Shown piece by piece: positions 36,162 through 45,154 of a stretch of 64,000 bases of DNA (its first letter is position 1; every line of letters starts with the position of its first letter). The DNA comes from Alteribacter natronophilus (GTDB lineage: Bacteria > Bacillota > Bacilli > Bacillales > Salisediminibacteriaceae). Where the stretch lies: positions 744,001-808,000 of the forward strand of contig NZ_VCRO01000001.1 in NCBI RefSeq assembly GCF_006007885.1, written 5' to 3'. Under the pieces are notes generated by a model. That model was given only the letters and a program-made list of their open reading frames with translations, was not told where the DNA came from and ran no database searches. The position numbers and the translations under genes were made by a program.

Positions 36162-36584
36162 TCAGCTTTTCATTCTGCCGGCTCTGTATTTCAATTTATT
36201 GAACTGATAATACATCACGCAGCCGATACAGTACCCGCAAAGAGCTGCTGAAGCTGCTAAAGTAACTGCAAGGACAGGCAGCCAGGCCAGCCAGTGGGAG
36301 GTTATAGCCGTAAACAGCAGACCTGTTCCAAGAAGAACAGCTGCAATCGACTGATTGAACCGAGTCAGTGATGCGGCCTCGGTTTCAGTTCCCGGTGTCT
36401 TTCGAAAGAAGCTTTTATAAACGATCACCGCGGGGTTGAATCTGGGTCCGCAAACAAGAACGATACAGGCAATAACGAATGTAACAGCCAGAAGAACAAC
36501 ACTCTGAAAAAGAATGGAAGATGCGGTCAGGAGGACAAGCATCGTCTGATTGGCCTTTACATACGCTGCAGGGATTTCTTTCAT
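36162..36584 (-). CDS. DUF4395 membrane protein
   Basis: The 140-residue protein has four hydrophobic segments, the conserved FNQSIA stretch and the cysteine pair CGYCIGC near the C-terminus, all typical of DUF4395. The cysteines suggest a redox or metal role. Homologues often neighbour thioredoxin-like genes, but none is present here. It is a single gene between the old-yellow-enzyme gene start side and a terminator. Confidence 0.75.
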   Translation of the reverse strand: MKEIPAAYVKANQTMLVLLTASSILFQSVVLLAVTFVIACIVLVCGPRFNPAVIVYKSFFRKTPGTETEAASLTRFNQSIAAVLLGTGLLFTAITSHWLAWLPVLAVTLAASAALCGYCIGCVMYYQFNKLKYRAGRMKS

Positions 36585-36635
36585 CTTAAAACCTCATTTC
36601 TATTGCTTTTATACTTAGTCTATTCTGAAAGCAGG

Positions 36636-37844
36636 CTATACTCTTCGTTTTGCATAAATTCCTTTACCGTATTTAACTGCTGCCTTCAAAAGCGCTTTCC
36701 CTGCCGGCAGGGATGGCAGCGTCTCTTTCCCGTTGCCCATTCTCTCTAGCTGAAGACTGTACCATACAAGCTCCAGCATAGCGCGGTCGTCAATAAAGCG
36801 CCAGCCTGTCTTTTTTCTTTCAATCCGTACTGCATCAGTTTGGCCATGAATCAGCTTGACAGGAAGATCAGGATAAACAGCAAGAGGTCTCGCCATTCCA
36901 ATAAGATCGGTTTGATCTTTCAGGAGAGCCTCCTCCATCCCATCCCTTGTTCTGAACCCTCCTGTAACAGCAAGAGGAACATCCACCGCTTCCCTGGCTC
37001 GTTCTGCAAATGAAAGAAAATAGGCTTCCCGGTCATGGTGGTCTCTGGTAATACCGGTCATCTCCGGACTTTCGTAAGTCCCCCCGGATATTTCAATCAT
37101 ATCTGCTCCCTCGCCGGCCAGCAGTTTTATCGTTTCCAGGGATTCATCGACACTGAAGCCGCCTTTCATGAAATCGGCGGAGTTAATTTTTACGGAAACG
37201 GGGAACCCTGTACTGACTGAATTTCTCACTCTGCGAAAAACTTCCAGCAGGAACCGTGTTCTGTTTTTCTGCGATCCCCCCCACCTGTCTGTCCGGATAT
37301 TATGCCTCGGTGAAAGGAATTGGCTGATGAGGTACCCGTGAGCAGCATGAACCTGTACACCGGTAAAACCGGCTTTCTCCGCAATACGGGCCGTTTCCCC
37401 GAATTTAGCGGCTATGTCCAAAATCTCTTCATCCGCAAGAGCTCTTGCTTTCGGAAAAAAACGCTGAAGTTCCTTTGGAAACAGCACCTCTGATGGGGCT
37501 ACAGCTTCATTGGATACGCCCTTAAACACCTGTTTCCCCGGATGATTAATCTGCATCCAGCACTGCGTGGCGTTTCCTGTTGCTGCAGCTGCCCATTCCT
37601 TTAGTCGGGGCAGGTGACGTTCGTTTTCAACCACGACATTCCCCGGTTCTCCAATAGCAGTTCCTGAAATCATTACGTTTCCCGTAACAAGAAGACCGGC
37701 TCCCCCTTCTGCCCATCTCCGGTAAAGGGTAACCAGCTTTTCCGATGGAGCGTGATCACGGGTACCGAGGGCTTCACTCATGGCCGCTTTCATGATCCTG
37801 TTTTTAAGTACCTGACTGTTGATGTTAAAGGGTGCTTCGATCAC
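36636..37844 (-). CDS. Old yellow enzyme family NADH:flavin oxidoreductase
   Basis: The 402-residue FMN-binding barrel has KNRIMKAAMSE at the N-terminus, MQINHPGKQ, VQVHAAHGYLISQFLSPRHNIRTDRWGGS and TGGFRTRDGMEEAL. It should reduce activated C=C bonds or related substrates. The GTG at 37844 was chosen because GGGAGG lies nine bases upstream and it overlaps the C45 stop in a GTGA. The longer frame would overlap by 52 bases. Confidence 0.85.
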   Translation of the reverse strand: MIEAPFNINSQVLKNRIMKAAMSEALGTRDHAPSEKLVTLYRRWAEGGAGLLVTGNVMISGTAIGEPGNVVVENERHLPRLKEWAAAATGNATQCWMQINHPGKQVFKGVSNEAVAPSEVLFPKELQRFFPKARALADEEILDIAAKFGETARIAEKAGFTGVQVHAAHGYLISQFLSPRHNIRTDRWGGSQKNRTRFLLEVFRRVRNSVSTGFPVSVKINSADFMKGGFSVDESLETIKLLAGEGADMIEISGGTYESPEMTGITRDHHDREAYFLSFAERAREAVDVPLAVTGGFRTRDGMEEALLKDQTDLIGMARPLAVYPDLPVKLIHGQTDAVRIERKKTGWRFIDDRAMLELVWYSLQLERMGNGKETLPSLPAGKALLKAAVKYGKGIYAKRRV

Positions 37845-38944
37845 CTTGAGCTTCCTCCCTGCTTTTGAAGGTGTGTAACTTCTCCGTCCCACGGAAGCAG
37901 ACCATTCACCTTTTTAATCCGAAGCGGCTTACCATTAAGCCATTCTGAAAAAGAAATTGTGACTGGATGAGAGTCAATTCCCACCCCCACAGTCGCGGAA
38001 AGGTTCACTGTATCATAAACAGCAGTATGAATTGTGCCGGACCAGTTACCGTATTCACGCTTGGCAACGCCGCGCTTTTCATCATTCAGAACGGAAAACA
38101 GATCTCCTGCAGGGCTTTTACTGCCGGAAAAATCCCTTGAGTAGTCTTCCAGGAGGTGGAGTCTTGATACAGATTCTCCTGTCCGGTGGCGGTTCTCTCC
38201 TTTTTTCTCCTCGAAATGATTCGTACATCCGGATGAACTGTTTCTCCGGACTTCAACACCCTTACCGGACGCTTCTACAACGGCCCTGTCTCCTGATGAA
38301 TCCATCAGAGAATAATTAAACGCATGACGATGCGGAATTTCCTTAAGCATGTGAACAGCATCTCCAACATTGGTGCACCGGCTCAGGATCATCCTTGCGA
38401 TTGTCGTGCAGATAAAGCCATCGGACGGGCGTAGACGGTTTACAAAGTGATAACCCGCAGCAAGCCCTTTTTCATTCATGCCGTCCATACGTCCCACGAC
38501 TCTCTGTGCAAAACCGATGATGCTGTACCCTTTACCCCTATCCGGCTGCCAGAGAACAAATCTCCCGTCATATGTTTTGGGATGATAGTCATAATTGCGG
38601 CCGTATAAGCCGTTATACATAATGGAAGAGCAGCCGCTTTTAACCCAGTCCTGCTGATACCCTCCGTATTCGTGGACGGTGTCCTCGAGGGACCACCCGA
38701 GTCCTTCGGCAGCTCCTTCAAGTTCCTCCCAGATTTCAGGGGCAAAATGCATAAACATCTTTTCCGCTTCCTTTATATCAGCGGTATAGGATTTCAGGGA
38801 TTTTTTCCGGCGTTTTGCATGAACGGGATAAAGCTTTGAGTGTTTTATTTTTTCGCCCTGCATAACCCCGAATCTATATGGTGAACCTCTGCCTTCTGTT
38901 ACATCCACCTGGATATCCAATCGATCAGCCCCCGGCTTATTCAT
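37841..38944 (-). CDS. C45-type autoproteolytic acyltransferase/hydrolase
   Basis: The 367-residue protein resembles acyl-CoA:6-aminopenicillanate acyltransferase relatives. The N-terminal nucleophile cysteine exposed by self-cleavage is expected in KSGCSSIMYNG (near residue 105), followed by GRNYDYHP. Members hydrolyse or transfer acyl groups on amides. The reaction here is unknown. The ribosome site before the ATG is weak. The old-yellow-enzyme gene follows with a four-base overlap, so the two probably act together. Confidence 0.78.
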   Translation of the reverse strand: MNKPGADRLDIQVDVTEGRGSPYRFGVMQGEKIKHSKLYPVHAKRRKKSLKSYTADIKEAEKMFMHFAPEIWEELEGAAEGLGWSLEDTVHEYGGYQQDWVKSGCSSIMYNGLYGRNYDYHPKTYDGRFVLWQPDRGKGYSIIGFAQRVVGRMDGMNEKGLAAGYHFVNRLRPSDGFICTTIARMILSRCTNVGDAVHMLKEIPHRHAFNYSLMDSSGDRAVVEASGKGVEVRRNSSSGCTNHFEEKKGENRHRTGESVSRLHLLEDYSRDFSGSKSPAGDLFSVLNDEKRGVAKREYGNWSGTIHTAVYDTVNLSATVGVGIDSHPVTISFSEWLNGKPLRIKKVNGLLPWDGEVTHLQKQGGSSR

Positions 38945-39079
38945 ATTAGTGCCGCTGCTTGTGTGTATTATAGCAATCCTTAATAGTAAGTATTATACAT
39001 GAGCGGTGAGGCTGGTTTACAGCGTTCCGCTCAGCGCTGAGGATTCTCACCTTTGTAAATTAAAAGCTGTTTTCGGAAA

Positions 39080-39326
39080 GCTGTTTTCGGATAGATTGTT
39101 GTTTTATTGCGCTGCAGGCGGATGCTTTCCTCGGGCATCGCTTCAGCCTCCTGGGGAGTGCTTCTGCTTCTTCCTCTGCAAGGTAAGCTTCGAAGCTGTA
39201 TGCCTCGAAGCAGCTCGAAGCAAGCACAGGCTGTAAACGCTCGCACCTGATGCTTTTCCCGCTGGAGTCACCGCCTTTCGCTCCATTAATAATGTGACCA
39301 CTAGCAACAATCTATAGAACACAGCC
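39080..39326 (+). repeat. Family B inverted-repeat element, copy B4
   Basis: It has the left end CTGTTTTCGGATAGATTGTT, CTGCAGGCGGATGCTTTCC and the right end CAACAATCTATAGAACACAG. The left tip is duplicated: GCTGTTTTCGGA occurs at 39065 and again at 39079. It occupies most of the gap between the C45 and OppA-like genes. Confidence 0.82.
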
Positions 39327-39336
39327 AAATTAAATG

Positions 39337-39373
39337 AAAAAAACCTCCGCGGATTATCCCGCAGAGGTTTTTT
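39337..39373. terminator. Terminator of the OppA-like gene
   Basis: AAAAAACCTC pairs with GAGGTTTTTT around a GCGG/CCGC inner stem, shortly after the stop codon on the minus strand. Confidence 0.85.
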
Positions 39374-39388
39374 ATTCGTTATAACTTA

Positions 39389-41185
39389 TTACTGGTTGCG
39401 ATACCAAAGGTGTGAGTCACGCGTTGCATCACGCACCCCAACAGTAACACCGCCAACTTCGGAATCAATCGCATAAACCGTTGTTGGTGAAAACATTGGA
39501 ATAAGCGGCAGCTCTTCGTTAACAAGCTGGTGCCATTCCTGATAAACAGACTGACGATAATCCATATCAAATGCTTCTTCACTCAGTCCACGTACAATCA
39601 GTTCTTCTGACTCCTCGTTAACCCAGCGAGGGAAGTTCCAGAAGTCCTGCTCTCTCCAGAGGCCGGTTGGATCCGGATCCGCAGCAAGTCCCCATGCACC
39701 CATGAAGAGGTCGATGTCGGCATCGTCTTCTTCCACGAGGTCGTAGAACAGGTTGAATTCAAACAGCTGACCGTCCTGAAGGCGGGCGTTTATTCCTACA
39801 TCCTGCAGGTTCTGAACGATATAAGTCGCACGCGGCTCGGAAATATCCGTTCCACTCATGGCCATGAAGTTTACAGTGAACTCTTCACCGTCCGGAGTGT
39901 CTCTCCACCCGTCACCGGTTACATCTTCGTAGCCTGCTTCATCAAGAAGCTCGGCAGCACGGTCGGGATCGTAGTCGTACTGAGTCAGTGTAGATTCATC
40001 CGGGTAAGCCCAGGATACTACAGATTCAGGTGCATTAATTACCGTGCCGTATCCTTCACTGAAGGAATCGATAATCCCCTGGCGGTTAATTGCATGTGCA
40101 AATGCCTGACGAACATTCTTATCAGCGAACTTTTCATTGTCCATTACGTTTTTATCGCCATCCCAGTGTCCGAGCTTAAATCCGATGTAGCTGTAGGAAA
40201 GGGCTTCGATCTCTTCCAGTGTCACCCCATCTGCTCCTTCAAGGTCCACTGCCTGTGAAGGCGGCACGTCGATGATATCCACTTCGCCCTGCTGTACAAG
40301 TTCTCCGGCCATTTCTCCATCGATAATACGGTAAACTACACCATCAAGATTCGGGCGGCCCTGCCAGTAATCTTCAAATGCTTCAAACTCAACCTGCTCA
40401 CCAGGTACGATGTTTGTTACTTTGAACGGTCCAAGACCAACAGGCTCACGACGTACCTGATCGGATTCCTCCATATCCGCTACAGCCAGTCCCTCGTAAT
40501 GGGCACTTGGGATAGGGTTTGTCCAGAGGTTCAGAATCGTGTTTGGTGCGGCTTCGGTAAGCTCCACCTGAATGGTGTGATCATCAACAATTGTCACACC
40601 TTCAAGTTCATGAGTGGCCTCAGCATCGTAATCCTCGAGATCCTTAACTTCCTGGGCACCGACGATCATTTCCACATTGGAGAAACGGGTTGCAGTGTAG
40701 TCAGGGTGAGCAATAACCTGCCAGGCATATGCCATATCCTGTGCAGTCAGTTCTTCACCGTTATGCCATTTAACCCCGGGCTCAATGTTGAAAGTAATCG
40801 TTTTTCCGTCTTCGGAAATATCCCATGTTGCCAGGTTCGGCTCCGGCATAAGTTCGTCATCGGTTGTAACGAGCCCTTCCGTCATCAGGCCGAGGGCAAG
40901 GGCATCATCCTGACCTCCGTAGTGAGCGATGTCAAAAACCCCTGCAAATGGCTGCGTGTAACCATACGTTACTGTACCACCCTGAGGAGCGTCTTCCTGC
41001 GCTGCCTCCTCATCTTCATCATCCTCTTCGGCAGCACCATCATCGTCACCGTCATCGTCAGCAGTTTCTTCGGTATCCCCGGCATCATCCGGAGTATCTG
41101 CATCAGCAGGCTCTGTGTCATCTCCACACGCTGCCATAACAATTGACCCCGTTAGAAGAACAGATAAAAGCATAGACTTTTTCAT
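39389..41185 (-). CDS. Oligopeptide ABC transporter substrate-binding lipoprotein (OppA/DppA type)
   Basis: The 598-residue family 5 solute-binding protein has a lipobox ending MAAC (Cys20), then an extremely acidic linker of about 45 residues made mostly of Asp and Glu, then the binding domain (GLMTEGLVTTDD, FNIEPGVKWHNGEELTAQDM, RQAFAHAINRQGI). It would deliver peptides to an Opp/Dpp importer. No permease or ATPase gene is adjacent, so it is an orphan binding protein. The acidic linker fits an alkaliphilic or halophilic surface environment. Confidence 0.88.
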   Translation of the reverse strand: MKKSMLLSVLLTGSIVMAACGDDTEPADADTPDDAGDTEETADDDGDDDGAAEEDDEDEEAAQEDAPQGGTVTYGYTQPFAGVFDIAHYGGQDDALALGLMTEGLVTTDDELMPEPNLATWDISEDGKTITFNIEPGVKWHNGEELTAQDMAYAWQVIAHPDYTATRFSNVEMIVGAQEVKDLEDYDAEATHELEGVTIVDDHTIQVELTEAAPNTILNLWTNPIPSAHYEGLAVADMEESDQVRREPVGLGPFKVTNIVPGEQVEFEAFEDYWQGRPNLDGVVYRIIDGEMAGELVQQGEVDIIDVPPSQAVDLEGADGVTLEEIEALSYSYIGFKLGHWDGDKNVMDNEKFADKNVRQAFAHAINRQGIIDSFSEGYGTVINAPESVVSWAYPDESTLTQYDYDPDRAAELLDEAGYEDVTGDGWRDTPDGEEFTVNFMAMSGTDISEPRATYIVQNLQDVGINARLQDGQLFEFNLFYDLVEEDDADIDLFMGAWGLAADPDPTGLWREQDFWNFPRWVNEESEELIVRGLSEEAFDMDYRQSVYQEWHQLVNEELPLIPMFSPTTVYAIDSEVGGVTVGVRDATRDSHLWYRNQ

Positions 41186-41657
41186 TTTAAGTTTTCCCCC
41201 TTATTCTCATGTCAGTCGTTCGTCTAAGAATGCAAATCCCCGGCTGCCGTTCACCCCCTTATCAAAATAAATTAAATGGTCACACAGGAAAGGATGCTGA
41301 AAATTCTGAACTTTTTCAGTAAACGAAATAAACGGCCAGTATGTAATGAATCGTTCCGCTTCTCCCCTGCTGCAGTAACCGATTTAACCCTCAGCTGCAT
41401 TCACATTCTCTGAACAAAATTAATATTATCAAATATTCTTTCAATTAGCAATATTAGAAAAACAAAATATTATATTTTAATACAATTATTTTGCAGCAGT
41501 TTAAGAGAAACTCAGTATTTATGCGGATTGGAGCGATAGATTTTATTTACAAATTATTTTGCACATTGTCTCTAAATGTTATTTTATTGAGCAGTGATTA
41601 AACTGTTTCTTCCCTGTCCATCCTGCTAGAGATAACTAAAAAGGAGTTGTTTACTAT
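41186..41657. other. AT-rich intergenic region between divergent genes
   Basis: This 472-base gap separates the divergent OppA-like and superoxide dismutase genes. The part from about 41410 to 41590 is strongly AT-rich and should hold both promoters, but I could not single out a convincing pair of boxes. I see no riboswitch, T-box or open frame. Confidence 0.4.
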
Positions 41658-42350
41658 ATGAAAGCAGGCTATTTTCTTTCGGCAGTTTTCACTTTTCTTA
41701 TTCTGTCTGCAAGCGGGTGCGGACCGGCAGATCAGGACGGAGAAGATGCAAACGGAGGATACTCAAACAGCAATACTGCTCTGGACCATGGAATTAAGGA
41801 GCACACGGATCAGGATGCTTTGACTACATTTGCCGCCAATCAGGATGCAGACAGGCTTGAAGCACAAGCCAGAATGATCGGAAGCGATAATCAAAGCAGA
41901 GGAAAAGTATCATTTTACACTTTGAATGAGCAGGTACTGGTAAGAGCCGAACTTCAGAACCTCTCCCCTTCAGGGTTCCGAGGTTTTCATATTCATGAAA
42001 ATCCTGTATGCGAACCGGAAGCAGAGGACGGACCTTTTATGACAGCCGGCGGCCATTACACCCCCGGGCAGAAGGATCACGATCATCATGCAGGTGATAT
42101 GCCTTCAGTGTATGTAACTGAGAATGGAACCGCATATCTAACAGCTATCCTTGACCGCTTCACACCTGCTCAATTGCTTAAAGATGGAGTTGCTGTGATT
42201 GTTCACGAAGATTCGGATAACTTCGCCAACATCCCGAACAGGTACCAGTCAAGTAAGCAGGACAGCCCCGGTCCGGATGAGGACACGTTAAGAACCGGCG
42301 ATGCTGGCGACAGAGCAGCTTGTGGTGTTGTCGAAGCAGCTGATCAATAA
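41658..42350 (+). CDS. Cu/Zn superoxide dismutase lipoprotein
   Basis: The 230-residue protein has a lipobox ending SASGC (Cys21), an acidic linker and a SodC domain with the expected ligand set: GFHIHE and a downstream HED for copper, GGHYTP for the bridging histidine, and HHAGDMP with its aspartate for zinc. It also has the cysteine in NPVCEP and the GDAGDRAACGVV end with the active-site arginine. It should detoxify superoxide outside the membrane. Some Bacillus homologues (YojM) lack ligands, but this copy looks complete. AAAAAGGAG precedes the ATG. Confidence 0.88.
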   Translation: MKAGYFLSAVFTFLILSASGCGPADQDGEDANGGYSNSNTALDHGIKEHTDQDALTTFAANQDADRLEAQARMIGSDNQSRGKVSFYTLNEQVLVRAELQNLSPSGFRGFHIHENPVCEPEAEDGPFMTAGGHYTPGQKDHDHHAGDMPSVYVTENGTAYLTAILDRFTPAQLLKDGVAVIVHEDSDNFANIPNRYQSSKQDSPGPDEDTLRTGDAGDRAACGVVEAADQ

Positions 42351-42496
42351 AGGCCTTCTCCCCTGTTGAAATGTCCGTCATGAGATGTTATCATAGCAAA
42401 ATTGTAAGCCTGTCAGGAAAAACATCCTGGCATGACGGAGCCTGCGGAACTCTGATTCCTCAGGACTGTTTTACATTACAGATACAGGGGGATTCG

Positions 42497-43009
42497 ATGC
42501 TTCTCTTACAAAATGAAGACTCGAAAACAAAAGATGAGCTTATCCGTGAAAAATCCGACCTTGAATTTCAGCTTTTCCGTATGCAGGACAACATGAAGTC
42601 GATCGCAAAGCACTGGAAGGTACTTGGGATTGAACAGACGAAAGAAGATCACTGGGTTGTTGTATACCGGTCTGATAAAAATGGGGTGTGTCAGATCATG
42701 CTTCATGAATGTACAGCTCCTTTCCGGGGAGACTGGGACTTTGCCATCCAGGCATCGTATGAAGATGACAGAACGATTCAGATTGACGATATTAAGGGAC
42801 AGGAGAATAAAGGTTTCGGTACTGTCTGCATGCACTACCTGAAAAAAACAGCACAGCAGCAGAATATAAACTTTATTACTGGCAACCTGGTAAAAAGAGA
42901 CTGGGATCACATTGACCGTCTTATTCACTTTTACAGAAAGCATAATTTCCAAGTGGAAGTAAACAGCAGTGAACAGGTCGGAAGGATAAAATGGAAACCA
43001 GCACACTGA
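42497..43009 (+). CDS. GNAT-like acetyltransferase
   Basis: The 170-residue protein has a charged N-terminal helix and a GNAT-like C-terminal half (IKGQENKGFGTVCMHYLKKTA, then HFYRKHNFQVEV), in which the acetyl-CoA loop is NKGFGT. The substrate is unknown. The ATG at 42497 has AGGGGG upstream. The 42 codons before it in frame lack a start site and are ignored. A clear terminator follows. Confidence 0.7.
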   Translation: MLLLQNEDSKTKDELIREKSDLEFQLFRMQDNMKSIAKHWKVLGIEQTKEDHWVVVYRSDKNGVCQIMLHECTAPFRGDWDFAIQASYEDDRTIQIDDIKGQENKGFGTVCMHYLKKTAQQQNINFITGNLVKRDWDHIDRLIHFYRKHNFQVEVNSSEQVGRIKWKPAH

Positions 43010-43018
43010 AGAACTGCA

Positions 43019-43072
43019 GGAGGGTGTCCCCGAAGGTATGAGCAATACTTTCACGGGACGCCCTCCTTTTCT
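43019..43072 (+). terminator. Terminator after the GNAT-like gene
   Basis: GGAGGGTGTCCC pairs with GGGACGCCCTCC, with a further weak inner stem, followed by TTTTCTCTTTTT. Confidence 0.82.
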
Positions 43073-43139
43073 CTTTTTATTTCACCTTTTTTTCTATAGA
43101 ATAAGAAAGATAATCTGATGTAAAGAGGTGTTTGGTCGA

Positions 43140-44321
43140 ATGAATAAAGATCGGGTATTAACAAAACTGGAGGAAATAAAAGAACAGCTTTTCGAAATAA
43201 GTCAATACATAGGGAATAATCCGGAACTCGGCAACGAAGAATTCAAAGCATGTGCTGCACTTGCTGAAATACTCGAGGAATCAGGTTTCACAGTGAAGAC
43301 CGGGATCTGCGGGCAGCCCACTGCGTTTGAGGCGGTATACGACAGCGGACAGCCGGGACCGAGTATCGGATTTATGAGTGAATACGACGCCCTCCCCGGA
43401 CTCGGTCATGGCTGTGGACACAACCTGATCGGAACGATGGGAGCTGCAGCTGGAATTTCCCTGAAGGAAGCTGCCTCAGTAACGGGTGGAAAAGTCTACG
43501 TCTACGGGACGCCTGCAGAGGAAACCAGAGGGGTGAAAGTCACAATGGCTGAAGACGGCATCTTTGATCATCTGGACGCTGCATTGATGTGCCACCCGGG
43601 CAGTCATTACAGAAAAAGCGGAAGTTCCCTAGCGATGGACGCGCTTCAGTTTACCTTCAAAGGAAAAACAGCCCATGCAGCCGCCTCGCCTGAAAAGGGC
43701 ATCAATGCACTGGATAGCGTAATTCAGACATTTAACAGTATTAATGCCCTTCGTGAACATACAACACCGGATGTGCGAATCCACGGTATCATTCCCGAAG
43801 GCGGCAAAGCAGCGAATGTTGTGCCCGATCTTGCCATTGCCCAATTTTACGTAAGGGCTGCCACAAGAACGGCTGTTAACGAGGTCGCTGAGAAAGTTAA
43901 AAACTGCGCACGGGGAGCAGCACTTGCCTCCGGAACGGAGCTGGATATTTCCTATTACGAATTTTCATATGATGATATGATTACGAACGAAACTCTCTCA
44001 GCTTCATTTACAGATTCTCTCATGGAACTGGGAACCGATGAGGGTGAAATCTATGAAAAAACAAGCGGTGGTTCACTGGATATGGGAAACGTCAGTCAAA
44101 TCGTCCCTTCCATCCATCCGTATATCAAGATCAGCGGAAGCCCCATAACCGGACATACAGTTGAATTCAGGGACGCCGCACTCAGCCGTGAAGGGTTTGA
44201 GGGGATGTTTCGGGGTGCCTGTGCCATGGCAGTAACCGGAGTTAAACTCCTTGAAGACGACTCACTGCTTCAGACGATTCAAGAAGAATTTAAGCAGGCA
44301 AAGGAAAGTAATGAACGGTAA
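43140..44321 (+). CDS. M20-family amidohydrolase
   Basis: The 393-residue protein has the M20 metal-binding region FMSEYDALPGLGHGCGHNLIG, the acidic GTPAEE motif and a dimerisation domain (GKTAHAAASPEKGINAL). It resembles the aminobenzoyl-glutamate/N-acyl amino acid hydrolase subgroup. The substrate cannot be fixed. The ATG at 43140 has AGAGGTG nine bases upstream. Single-gene unit with its own terminator. Confidence 0.85.
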   Translation: MNKDRVLTKLEEIKEQLFEISQYIGNNPELGNEEFKACAALAEILEESGFTVKTGICGQPTAFEAVYDSGQPGPSIGFMSEYDALPGLGHGCGHNLIGTMGAAAGISLKEAASVTGGKVYVYGTPAEETRGVKVTMAEDGIFDHLDAALMCHPGSHYRKSGSSLAMDALQFTFKGKTAHAAASPEKGINALDSVIQTFNSINALREHTTPDVRIHGIIPEGGKAANVVPDLAIAQFYVRAATRTAVNEVAEKVKNCARGAALASGTELDISYYEFSYDDMITNETLSASFTDSLMELGTDEGEIYEKTSGGSLDMGNVSQIVPSIHPYIKISGSPITGHTVEFRDAALSREGFEGMFRGACAMAVTGVKLLEDDSLLQTIQEEFKQAKESNER

Positions 44322-44330
44322 TAAAAAAAT

Positions 44331-44368
44331 GGGTGCCCGCGTCTAAACACGCGGGCACCCTCTTTTGT
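44331..44368 (+). terminator. Terminator after the M20 gene
   Basis: GGGTGCCCGCGT pairs perfectly with ACGCGGGCACCC, followed by TCTTTTG. It lies between convergent genes. Confidence 0.85.
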
Positions 44369-44377
44369 ATTGCGATG

Positions 44378-45022
44378 TTATCCGGCAAAGGACTTTTCAT
44401 TTTCAATGTGAATAATCCGGAAATGGTTGTGCTCGAGGTGTCTGGTGATTTTTTCAAGATCCTCCTCCGTTGTCTCGGCAGGAAGCGTAACGACACACCG
44501 CCGCATAAAGGTCCGGTCACTGTCGAGTGTAATAAAACTTCTGATATCCGTTACTTTTGACAATGTGGTCACGATATCCTGCAATGAGCCTTTATATTCT
44601 TCGAGAGACAGTGTAATGGCATAGCTGCTGTGCCCCACTGCCCATGCACTTTCAAGAATATCCAGGATTTTCCCGTGCGTCATAATACCTTTGAATTCGC
44701 CGTCACTGTCGGTAACAGCCAGATAAGGTACCTGTCGAATTGTAAAAAATACATTAAAGAAAGAGGCATCTTCTGAAACTGCCCTGTCCTTTTCCACTGT
44801 AATTTCCGTTACAGATACAGCCGGATCTTTCCCGTCCCTGTACAAATGCTCATATAAGTGAGTTTTATAAACATTTCCAAGATATTTCCTGCCGTCAGCA
44901 GAGAGAACAGGAACGCATCGGTATCCTGTCTCCTGGATAAAGTCCAGAGTTTCCTTTACGGACATCGTTTCCAGCACGTTCTTTACTTCTCTTTTCGGTA
45001 TGTAGTTGGATTTAACCTGCAT
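44378..45022 (-). CDS. cbpA: Cyclic di-AMP-binding CBS-pair protein
   Basis: The 214-residue protein has two CBS domains (about residues 5-60 and 75-130) and a C-terminal ACT-like domain (about 135-205). The N-terminus QVKSNYIPKREVKNV and GYRCVPVLSADGRKYLGNVYKTHLYE match the CbpA family known from Listeria and Bacillus, which binds c-di-AMP and in Listeria affects the stringent response. The ATG at 45022 has AAGGAGTG upstream. Single gene. Confidence 0.82.
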   Translation of the reverse strand: MQVKSNYIPKREVKNVLETMSVKETLDFIQETGYRCVPVLSADGRKYLGNVYKTHLYEHLYRDGKDPAVSVTEITVEKDRAVSEDASFFNVFFTIRQVPYLAVTDSDGEFKGIMTHGKILDILESAWAVGHSSYAITLSLEEYKGSLQDIVTTLSKVTDIRSFITLDSDRTFMRRCVVTLPAETTEEDLEKITRHLEHNHFRIIHIENEKSFAG

Positions 45023-45121
45023 GCCTCTGCACTCCTTCATTGTTATCTTTAGTTATATCTCCAATGGATTTTATTCGACAAACGTTCCCTCGTTTCCTCC
45101 CCCGACTATGACATTCGAATG

Positions 45122-45152
45122 AAAAAAGCCGGCTTGCTGAGCCACGGCCGGC
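45122..45152 (-). terminator. Terminator of the 181-residue protein gene
   Basis: On the minus strand GCCGGC, a 13-base loop region and GCCGGC are followed by six T, right after the stop codon. Confidence 0.75.
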
Positions 45153-45154
45153 AC

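Noticed and set aside
40499-41146. 215-codon plus-strand frame opposite the OppA-like gene
   Set aside because: It is a shadow of the strongly acidic coding region, which has a lipobox and a full domain on the other strand.
41186-41657. T-box or other riboswitch in the long gap before the superoxide dismutase gene
   Set aside because: No T-box sequence, specifier hairpin or terminator/antiterminator pair is present. It is AT-rich promoter DNA.
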